In this document: positions 56,700 through 64,000 of the stretch, in pieces | Numbering within the stretch: position 1 is the stretch's first letter | How the letters are laid out: each line of letters begins with the position of its first letter | NCBI GenBank assembly: GCA_028023455.1 | Contig: JAQFVV010000049.1 | Span: forward strand, 3,098,536 to 3,162,535 | Direction of reading: 5' to 3' | DNA from: Epiperipatus broadwayi | Taxonomy: Eukaryota > Onychophora > Udeonychophora > Euonychophora > Peripatidae | Length of the DNA stretch: 64,000 nt | Made by a program: the position numbers and the translations under genes | Notes under the pieces: generated by a model | What the model was told of the DNA's origin: nothing | The model's input: only the letters and a program-made list of their open reading frames with translations | The model's database searches: none

Positions 56700-59190
56700 G
56701 ATCCTCATTCCATCAGCAAAAAAATTCATGTCTTTTATTGTCGGAAAAATGAAATATCTAATTGCCTTATTTACATATTGTACCACATTTGCATATTCTA
56801 TCATATCAATTATATAAGCTTACCTATACTGCATAACTTTACTCAACACTATGATTCTGGCAGTGTTTTTCTCTGACTATTTAATTAGTTTGTGATTATA
56901 TTCTTTCACCAGAACCTGAAGTCAATGAATACTTAAGAATTATATTCATTTAGGTATAATTTATCAATTAGGAGAGGTTTTTTCCTACATTAATTTTATT
57001 TTATTTCATTCTAGAATATTTTGTTTAACCTGCTATTTAAATTTGATTGATTGAAAAAATGTATAATATATAATTACACTAGCGCTAGCCAAACTTGTAT
57101 GATTACAATTATCCCTTTTCTAAATTGATGAGGAAATAAAATGAAGATCCACATTTTTTTTCATTATCTAAATATTAACCTGACTCTATTGTTTTACTTG
57201 ACTCTTAGCAGTTACAAATGCAAGCCAATTATAAGGGTTTTTTAATTTCTACATTAAACATATATATCGTATATTCTCTGATAGCTTCAGCTGTTGCTGT
57301 TTTTGCTGTTGCTGTATCATCATTGGATCACTGGTTAATTGCATCAACAATTATGCCCCAAACATTACTGCTCATAACATGCTGTGCATTAAATGTGTCC
57401 AATCCTACCTGTTAGGTTTTTTCCAACAGTTATAGCTCCAATTAAAATAATTCCAGAAATTGTCAACTAATACACAGATATCACTACAAAGTCTCAGATG
57501 AGAATCTGTTCAATAGAAGGATAGTCATTCATTCATGCTAACCATATATGAATTAAAATAATACAGTAAACATTTTAACATGATAGATCAATTCTATTTA
57601 GAAATATTCTTGAGAAATGCAAGATAGCACCATAATACTCATTTTTACATGATCAGAAAGATTGACACAGCAACCAACTTCTCTCTAGAGAAAGAGCTTT
57701 AATATTTTCTCTTCATCTGTAGTCATAATGTTTCTTTGTTATGCATAAACAGTAAAATAAAGGCATTTTGGCACACCTAATATTTTCTAATATAGACAGA
57801 GAATTCTTTTCTCTAGAGGTTAAAATTTAATTACATTTTAAATTGCAGTCTTCATTTCAGACTTTTCAGATGCTTTTGCTCTTTAAATAAAGCATATTAT
57901 TTTATTACTATTTTGCTTTGCTCAGCTTTTGCCTAACATCACTGTCTTCTTTTAACCATTATCTTATTTTCCAAACTTAGTGATTTGTCATTCTTTTTTT
58001 TAAACCAATTAATATTGTCTTATTCTTTCACTGAGTATGTTTTGGGCCATTTTATTTGTTGCTTTCAGCATTTATCATATTTTATTTATGTTTCAGACAA
58101 TTGTTTTCTTTTAAATCAGATTATTGTCACACATCTAAGAGATAATTTTTACATCTGTCTAGGTAATTTTTTCAATGGTAATCATATTCTTACTCTTTGT
58201 GATTTAGAATATTTTTAGCATCTTTAGGGTGGACTGGATTTTTTTCTATCCACTGACTGGCTCTACTTCTATTCCTTTTAATTCTGGTACTACTAATTGG
58301 ATATTGTGATCACTTTGATGATCTGTTAAGAGTATATATCTGCTTTTGGCCAAAGTAACTTCAAGAATGTTTCACTATTTATATTTTCCATGCATTACCT
58401 ATATTTCAGCTTCTTTCTGTTTTATTCATATGAATAGGGATAGAATCTACAGGTGTCTTTCACATTTATATATATTGCTTTACTCCAGTGACTAAAAACC
58501 CCTTTCTTTGTGGTGTAAGAATTCACTTTATTTACTCCTCAAACATAGTATATATAGCAGTTCAACCATGTGATCAATAATTCACTGAGCAATCATCCTG
58601 TTCTATTCTAACTTAAGAGGTAATTCAGTTAATTCAACCTTCAATAAAAAGTTGAGCATTTAGTGTTTTCATTCTTGTCATTTGTCTTCTGAAGAAAACA
58701 GTATATTTTTCATTATATTTATAGCTTTTTTGAAATGCTTGATATATAATACCAGGATCCATACAATGACTGCCTAGTTACATCTCTTTGTAATCTTAAA
58801 ATATATTTCATTTGATGAAAAAAGAAATTCCACTAGGCTTGAGATGCTCCCTGTATGCAGATCCCAAGGTATATCCAGCTTATTTTTTTTTTGACATTAG
58901 ATTTAAAGTAAAATACCTTTTCAAGTTACTCAAATGTTCTACATGTGCTTCACCACACTATATTCCTAAATCTTTTAATTTTAAAGAATTGATTTACAGT
59001 GCTATGTACATTATTATGTGTAATAAGCTCTGATCTTAATTCTTTTTTTAATTATTTTTTTAAAAATTGTTTTTTTTTCTTTTATGAAATTTCCTAGAAT
59101 TTGATCCCTATTTACCAATTCACACTCTCTAAAATTTGTTAGTCGTTGTTTGACCAGTCTCTGTATTTTCCAGTTAATAAATGTCTTCAG
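56700..59190. other. Unassigned, partly less AT-rich
   Basis: Frames at 57218-57415, 57985-58218 and 58812-59033 show no domain I can name. On the minus strand around 58350-58230 a short segment (VTLAKSRYILLTDHQ) faintly recalls an LTR-retrotransposon RNase H edge, but nothing around it supports that. Confidence 0.35.
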
Positions 59191-59445
59191 GCTACAGAAA
59201 GGAGTTTGCTATTAACTGAAAGGAGACCCTTTGATTCCTCTTGGAGGCCTTAAAGGAACCAAGCAGGGTAAATTTCCTAATGTCCACTCCATAAATTCTT
59301 GTCGTTGCAGCTGTTATTACTATGTGATTATTTATATAGTATATGAACATGGATGGGCTGCTCACCAACATGCATTAGTCAGCATGGTGAGTTTATTGGC
59401 TTTTTACCTCTGAGTTTAAGAATATTTTTTTCAATATATACAATT

Positions 59446-60144
59446 ATGACAGACAAAAATAAATCATGGTCCTTATTCCCAGGAGGCTGTAAAGTCCCCT
59501 ACCAAGGCAGCGGATGGCCAAAAGTGGAGGGTGCTAAGAATGCCCTGATAGCAGACTCGGGCTGCCATTTGATGATGACTTTTTATTTAGGTACTTACAA
59601 CTGCAGATCACTTTCAAGTGAAGGAAGATTGCAAGAGTTAGAAGAAGAACTGTCTTATATTAAATGGGACATTATTGTACTTTGTGAACTTAGAAGAAAA
59701 GGTGAAGAAACAATTGATTTAAAAAGTGGACATATACTCTACTATAAAAGCATAAATATTGGAAATACAAGTAAAGTAGGATTCATTATAAATAAAAAAT
59801 GGAAGAATAACATTGTGGAGATTGATGGTGTATCAGACAGAGTGGTAAGATTAGTTTTACAACTTAATAGCAGATACCAAATTCATATAATTCAGGTTTG
59901 TGTCCCAACAGGTTCTCATAGTGATGAAGTAATAGAAGATTTTTATATGGATGTACAAAAGGCTTTTGATCAGAGTAAACAACACTTTAAAATTGTTATG
60001 GGAGACTTTAATGCTAGAATTGGTAAACAAATGAAAGATGAAAATGCTGTAGGTAATTTTGGTTATGGTAATAGAAATGAGAGAGGACATAGACTTGTGG
60101 AGTTTGCAGAAAAAGAAAAAATTTATATTATGAATTTTTTTTGA
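59446..60144 (+). CDS. LINE-4 APE-type endonuclease domain (partial ORF)
   Basis: This start Met (MTDKNKSW) opens the conserved N-terminus also present in LINE-2, so I prefer it to the upstream in-frame Met at 59353. Of 232 residues, the endonuclease begins at about residue 49 with GTYNCRSLSSEGR (metal-site Asn). It continues with WDIIVLCELRRKGEE (catalytic Glu), KVGFIINKK, QVCVPTGSHSDE and IVMGDFNARIGK (Asp/Asn pair), ending NERGHRLVEFAEK. All key residues except the terminal SDH segment, which is cut off by the stop, are visible. Its role in LINEs is to nick target DNA to prime reverse transcription. Confidence 0.85.
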   Translation: MTDKNKSWSLFPGGCKVPYQGSGWPKVEGAKNALIADSGCHLMMTFYLGTYNCRSLSSEGRLQELEEELSYIKWDIIVLCELRRKGEETIDLKSGHILYYKSINIGNTSKVGFIINKKWKNNIVEIDGVSDRVVRLVLQLNSRYQIHIIQVCVPTGSHSDEVIEDFYMDVQKAFDQSKQHFKIVMGDFNARIGKQMKDENAVGNFGYGNRNERGHRLVEFAEKEKIYIMNFF

Positions 60145-60451
60145 GAAAAATGTTAAAATGAAATGGATATGGAAACATCCAAATGAAGGTACATCAGAAT
60201 TGGATTATATTTTGACTAACAGAAAATACATATTTCAAAATTGTAATTTTCTTAATAAATTTATCACAAGAAGTGATCATTGATTAGTAAGATGTAAGAT
60301 ACATGTTAATGCAAAACTAGAGAGACAAAAAATTATTAAAAAAACAATATTTACAGTTGATATTCCTAATCTTCAGAAACATTCTAATGAATTTAAATTA
60401 GAACTTACAAATCAGTTTCAAGTATTAGTTGATTTTGAACATGATTCAGAT

Positions 60452-61826
60452 TTGAATGACATTAATAAGAAAATAACTGATACACTTTTAAAAACTGCAA
60501 CAAAGATAACTGGTAGAAAAAAGCAGCAATTGACCAATAAAATTTCTACTGAGAATAGAGAATTTATAAAGAAAAAAAGGAATATGAAGATATACAAAAA
60601 TGATGCATTAAAAAGAATTGAATATCTTGAAATTTGTAAAATGGTGTGGAAAGAGTTGAAAATGATATAAGAAAGTATAATTGTGAAATAGCAAGGAAAG
60701 CTGTAGAAGAGAATAAAAGTCTAAAGAGTGTAAAACAACATTTTGGTATTGGTAGGAAATTTATATCTGCAATAAGAAAAAAAGATGGAATTATTACTAA
60801 AAAGAGAGATGATATCATGAAATGTGTAGAAGACTTCTATCAAGAATTATATATTAATAAAGGACAAGTGCCTCCTATACCTATTATATCTTCTGAATTG
60901 CCCAAAATTTTAAATGAAGAAGTGAGACATGCAATTAAATTTATGAAGAAAGGGAAGGCTCCAGATAATGATGGAATTATAATTGATATATTAAAAAAAG
61001 AAGGTAAAGAAGTATCAATTTTTTTAGCAAAGTTATATACCAAATGTCTAAATAATAAAAATGTACCAGATGATTGGAAGAATGCAGTATTAATATTAAT
61101 ATTTTAAAAAGGTGATAAAGAAGATATTAGAAATTACAGACCTATCAGTCTTTTATCAGTTTTATACAAAATTTTTACTAAGATAATTACAACTCGTCTC
61201 CAGAAAATACTGGATTTCCACCAACCAAGAGAACAATCTGAATTTAAAAGTGGCTTTAGTACAGTAGATCATATCCAGGTATTGAGAGAAGTTATAGAAA
61301 AGACAAATGAATATGAGTTGCCATTATGCTTAGAATTTGTAGATTATAAAAAGGCATTTGATTCTATAAACATTTCTTCAGTGATTAAAGCATTGGATCA
61401 TCAAAGTGTAGATCCAGGATATTGTCATATTTTAAAGAATATTATAAACATGCAACAACAATTAGATTACATAATGACAGTAGGAAAATTACCATTGAAA
61501 AGTGTGTAAGACAGGGTGACTTCATATCTCCAAAACTTTTTACAGCAGTGCTGCAAGAAGTATTTTGTGGATTAAAATGTGAAGCTAAAGGAGTGAAAGT
61601 AGTTGTTCTTGAAAATAATGCTTTAGAGCTACAGGAAATGATGCAGGAGTTATCAGATGAAAGTAGGAAAGTAGGACTAAAAATAAATGATAAAAAGACT
61701 AAAGTAATATTTAATAGATTTTCTCAAAATATAAAACTAAAGATTGATTATGATGAGTTAGAAGAAGTTAACAGTTCCGAATACCTTGGTCAGATTACTA
61801 ATACAGATGGAAGCATAATGGATTAA
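60452..61826 (+). pseudogene. LINE-4 middle and reverse transcriptase domains, broken
   Basis: 60646-61107 covers KGKAPDNDGIIIDILKKEGKE and DDWKNAVLILIF. A TAA then replaces a codon before KGDKEDIRNYRPISLL in the same frame. 61282-61509 has FVDYKKAFDSI (motif A). 61422-61826 has RQGDFISPKLFTAVLQEVFCGL followed directly by GVKVVVLENNALELQ. The LSYLDFADD segment present in the 53.7-kb copy is deleted, removing two catalytic aspartates. Confidence 0.85.
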
Positions 61827-62394
61827 ATTTAATCATAGAATTAAACTTGGTTGGAGTGCTTTTGGTAGAATGACTTGATACTAAAAGGAAATATGCCTAT
61901 GTGTTTGAAAAGGAAGGTTTTTAATAAATGTGTTTTATCAGTTCTTACTTATGGATCTGAGATTTGGACACTTAATAGAAGAGTAATACAGAGACTTCAG
62001 ACCACTCAAAGAAGTATGGAGAGATGCATGTTGGGAGTAACAAGAAGAGATCAAAAATGCAATGTATGGGTAAAAGAACAAACAGGTGTTACTGACCTCA
62101 TTGAAAAAATTAAAAGACTGAAGTAGAGTTGGGCTGGACATATTGCTAGAAGAGATGATAATAGATGGACAATTGAAATTTTGAACTGGATTCCAAGAGA
62201 TTATAAAAGACCCAGAAAGAGATCACATGTGATATGGATGAATGAAATAAGAAAGTATGCATGGGTGATGTGGAGAAGAGAAGCTAAAGATAGGAAAAGA
62301 TGGATTGAACTTGGAGAGATCTTCATCCTGCAGTGGATTGATAATGATTGATGATGATGATGATAATGAAATGTCTTCATAGGTTTTTTAGCTG

Positions 62395-62516
62395 AACATT
62401 TTTAATTAGATGTGATATGTTGGACAATTTTCATCATCTACGAATGAATATTGAATGTATAGAAAATTTTAAACTTTATTTAACCTTTCCAAATACAAAT
62501 AACTTGTTAGTAATAA
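62395..62516 (+). repeat. Dispersed repeat family F, copy 3
   Basis: It matches 40500-40620 (GGACAATTTTCATCATCTA, ATTGAATGT, CTTTATTTAA, CCAAATACA) and runs straight into the PLE terminal region at 62517. This suggests family F is part of that element. Confidence 0.6.
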
Positions 62517-62547
62517 CACATGAATAGACAACACAGATTAGTAATTA

Positions 62548-62604
62548 CACAATGTTTTGAATAGTATTATTCTCCACTCTTCTTCAGGTGTTGCTGGCCT
62601 ATAT
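62548..62604 (-). ncRNA. Hammerhead relic, PLE left arm outer end
   Basis: The minus strand is identical in ribozyme region to 63864-63908: CTGAAGA core, extra A, stem II GAGTGG/CTATTC, then AAAAC in place of GAAAC. Confidence 0.65.
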
Positions 62605-62612
62605 GCACAGTG

Positions 62613-62863
62613 ACAAAGAATAAAAATTGCATCTATGAAATACCATGTGAATGTGGCAGGAAGTACATTGGTGAGACCTGTCACCCTGTTTAACAGTGAT
62701 TGAAAGAGCACAAACTAATGGTTAAAAGAGAAATAACAGATGCGTCGACTGTAGCAGATTGTGTATGTACTAATGACAATATGTTTAATTGGGAAAATAC
62801 AAAGATATTGGATAAAAAGGAAACATGCATAGAAGAAAATTCAAGGAAGCTGCTCATATGATA
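62613..62863 (+). pseudogene. PLE GIY-YIG nuclease (left arm)
   Basis: It reads TKNKNCIYEIPCECGRKYIGETCHPV, an intact GIY-YIG start with C-x-C, then two stops (62689-62699), then LKEHKLMVKREITDASTVAD and NWENTKILDKKETCIEENS. The final Glu/Asn region fits the family. The opposite arm encodes the same protein without those stops but with YIG changed to SID. No RT accompanies it. Confidence 0.8.
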
Positions 62864-63044
62864 ATGGTAAATAATCCTATAAATCAACTCAGTGTGATAA
62901 TACACAATGTATGGAAGCCACTAATCAATCTCGCTTTTAGGACAAAATTTTAAACAATATTAAAAAATAATTGAAGGACTCAGGAGGATTTGAACCAACC
63001 CACATATATAAATATATAAAACTTTTATTATATGTTGCCTTTGA

Positions 63045-63125
63045 CAGAATAGCTCAGTTGGTAGATCATTTGCCTCAAATTCAATATTCAAGAATCTAAA
63101 GGTGTGAGTTCAACTTCTAAATGAA
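63045..63125 (+). other. tRNA-like segment
   Basis: TAGCTCAGTTGGTAGA is a textbook A-box/D-arm, and GTGAGTTCAACTTC is a plausible B box. The spacing is lengthened by about 14 bases in the anticodon arm, and the acceptor stem does not close. It resembles an elongator tRNA-Met-type head fused to the PLE end. The inverse copy lies at 63337-63417. It may serve as an internal pol III promoter relic; that is inference. Confidence 0.5.
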
Positions 63126-63157
63126 TATTGTCACTGTGCATATAAGCCAGCAACACC

Positions 63158-63208
63158 TGAAAAAGAGTGGAGAATAATAATACTCAAAACAATGTGTAAT
63201 TACTAACC
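63158..63208 (+). ncRNA. Hammerhead relic, PLE left arm inner end
   Basis: The core reads CTGAAAA (G8 lost). GAGTGG is followed by a longer loop, CTC and AAAAC. It is more decayed than the outer copies. Confidence 0.6.
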
Positions 63209-63242
63209 TGTGTTGTCTATTTGTGAGTTATTACTAGCAAGT

Positions 63243-63275
63243 TGTTAGTTATGACACATGAAAAAAAAGTTATTA
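63243..63275 (+). repeat. SINE tail insertion, left copy
   Basis: TTATGACACATG plus A8 sits between GTTGTTAG and GTTATTAG. It is the same insertion as at 63960-63978, carried in a duplicated segment. Confidence 0.65.
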
Positions 63276-63593
63276 GATTTATTCTCTATGCTTCTTCAGG
63301 TGTTGCTTGCTTATATGCACAGTGACAATATTCATTTAGAAGTTGAACTCACACCTTTAGATTCTTGAATATCGAATTTAAGGCAAACACTCTACCAACT
63401 GAGCTATTCTGTCAAAGGCAACATATAATAGTAGTTTGATAAATTTATATATGAGAGTTGGTTCAAATCCTCCTGAGTCCTTCAATTTTTTTTAATATTG
63501 TTTAAAATTTTATCCTAAAAGAAAGATTGATTAGTGGATTCCATACATTGTGTATTGCCACACTGGGTTGATTTATAGGATTATTTACCATTA

Positions 63594-63845
63594 TCATACG
63601 AACAGCTTCCTTGAATTTTCTTCTATGCATTTTTCCTTTTTATCCAATATCTTTGTATTTTCCCAATTAAACATATTGTCATTAGTACATACATGATCTG
63701 CTAGAGTAGACACATCTGTTATTTCTCTTTTAACCATTAGTTTGTGCTCTTTCAATTGTTGTACAACAGGGTGACAGGTCTCATCAATGGACTTCCTGCC
63801 ACATTCACATAGTATTTCATAGATGCATTTTTTGTTCTTTGTCAC
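63594..63845 (-). pseudogene. PLE GIY-YIG nuclease (right arm)
   Basis: Open for 83 codons: NKKCIYEILCECGRKSIDETCH, where the left arm has KYIGETCH, so the YIG motif is mutated to SID. The rest (LKEHKLMVKREI, NWENTKILDKKEKCIEENS) follows. The nuclease would be dead despite the open frame. Confidence 0.8.
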
Positions 63846-63863
63846 TGTGCATATAGGCCAGCA

Positions 63864-63908
63864 ACACCTGAAGAAGAGTGGAGAATAATACTATTCAAAA
63901 CATTGTGT
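63864..63908 (+). ncRNA. Hammerhead relic, PLE right arm outer end
   Basis: Stem I is ACAC (63864-63867) with GTGT (63905-63908). The core CTGAAGA lies at 63868-63874, followed by one extra A. Stem II is GAGTGG (63876-63881) with CTATTC (63891-63896), six pairs with two wobbles. The catalytic box reads AAAA (63897-63900) where GAAA is expected, and stem III reads ACAT where ACGT is expected. Both differences are CG-to-CA, as after CpG decay. Confidence 0.72.
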
Positions 63909-63959
63909 AATTACTAATCTGTGTTGTCTATTTGTGTGTTATTACTAACAAGTTGTTAG

Positions 63960-63978
63960 CTATGACACATGAAAAAAA
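63960..63978 (+). mobile_element. 19-bp 5'-truncated mini-SINE tail with 10-bp target duplication
   Basis: CTATGACACATG plus an A run, identical to the tail of the four mini-SINEs, is flanked by AAGTTGTTAG at 63950-63959 and 63979-63988. The related sequence at 62480-62500 (minus strand) lacks this insert. Confidence 0.72.
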
Positions 63979-64000
63979 AAGTTGTTAGAATTTGGAAAGT

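Larger units (their letters stand above)
59195..62375 (+). mobile_element. RTE-like LINE, near full-length, inactive (LINE-4)
   Basis: About 3.2 kb, from the 5' segment shared with LINE-2 (CAGAAAGGAGTTTGCTATTAAC) to an ATG/TGA-repeat tail at 62339-62370. Order: APE-type endonuclease, middle domain, RT, C-terminal domain ending WAGHIARRDDNRWTIEI. Lesions include a stop after the endonuclease (60142), a stop inside RT at 61105-61107 in an otherwise continuous frame, frameshifts near 61440 and 61830, and loss of the RT catalytic FADD segment near 61605. It cannot be autonomous. Confidence 0.9.
62517..63230 (+). mobile_element. PLE terminal unit, left arm of a large inverted repeat
   Basis: Contents in order: an inverted hammerhead relic (62604-62548), a GIY-YIG nuclease on the plus strand (62613-62863), a spacer, a tRNA-like segment (63045-63125) and a second, plus-strand hammerhead relic (63158-63208). 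The unit is thus flanked by its own terminal sequence in opposite orientations. The right arm at 63275-63930 is the reverse complement with scattered differences; the symmetry point is near 63230. Confidence 0.8.
63275..63930 (-). mobile_element. PLE terminal unit, right arm of the large inverted repeat
   Basis: Reverse complement of the left arm: truncated inner hammerhead (63290-63320), tRNA-like segment (63337-63417), nuclease on the minus strand (63845-63594), and the outer hammerhead on the plus strand (63864-63908). Confidence 0.8.

Noticed and set aside
57985-58850. Possible LTR-retrotransposon RNase H or CR1-like RT on the minus strand
   Set aside because: Only one short suggestive segment (VTLAKSRYILLTDHQ) was found, and neighbouring frames do not continue any known domain.

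Overview
The window is AT-rich (roughly three quarters A+T by eye) animal nuclear DNA. It contains no compact gene cluster, no rRNA and no functional tRNA. Almost everything recognisable is transposon-derived. There are RTE-like non-LTR retrotransposons with (ATG)n 3' tails, Penelope-like elements (PLEs) with YVDD reverse transcriptase and a C-terminal GIY-YIG nuclease, one hAT DNA transposon with a perfect 8-bp target duplication, tRNA-Gly-derived mini-SINEs, foldback elements and long AT-only microsatellites. A decayed TTAGGG-type telomeric stretch and this mixture of elements fit an invertebrate metazoan. I cannot name the species. The only plausible host-gene sequence is a short membrane-spanning 3' exon candidate near 10.0-10.2 kb on the minus strand.

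The unifying signal is hammerhead self-cleaving ribozymes (HHRs). I find them in three unrelated short repeat families, called A, B and C here, and at the ends of at least three PLEs. Family A is a tandem with a 353-bp spacing at 50.5-51.1 kb, with further copies at 1.4 kb and 52.5 kb. Family B is at 27.1 kb and 55.1 kb. Family C is a 231-bp element at 43.15-43.38 kb with a 14-bp target duplication, plus rearranged copies at 2.2, 15.6 and 36.1 kb. All three families have the conserved core and short stem I. Where the core is best preserved they have a short palindromic stem III, and they recur as inverted head-to-head dimers. This is the layout expected of retrozyme-like non-autonomous retroelements that pass through circular RNA. 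The neighbouring PLEs, which carry their own HHRs, are plausible but unproven providers of reverse transcriptase.

Layout. 0-10 kb: mini-SINE, family A and C relics, a degenerate ORF1-like gene (4.0-5.6 kb) and the hAT element (6.76-9.12 kb). 10-25 kb: exon candidate, a truncated LINE 3' end (14.85-15.35 kb), telomere-like repeat, SINE, otherwise featureless AT-rich DNA. 25-28 kb: PLE-1 with its HHR, a family B unit and a PLE fragment. 28-37 kb: SINE, two long AAT-type arrays, PLE and LINE debris, a family C hairpin. 37.2-39.8 kb: PLE-3, the best preserved Penelope-like element, with an HHR after its coding region. 40-46 kb: SINE, the 231-bp family C element, a 534-bp foldback element. 46.5-49.8 kb: near full-length LINE (minus). 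50.3-55.3 kb: family A cluster, (TTA)n array, LINE fragment, family B inverted dimer. 56-64 kb: PLE nuclease fragment, near full-length LINE (plus) and a large inverted repeat of PLE ends with HHR relics.
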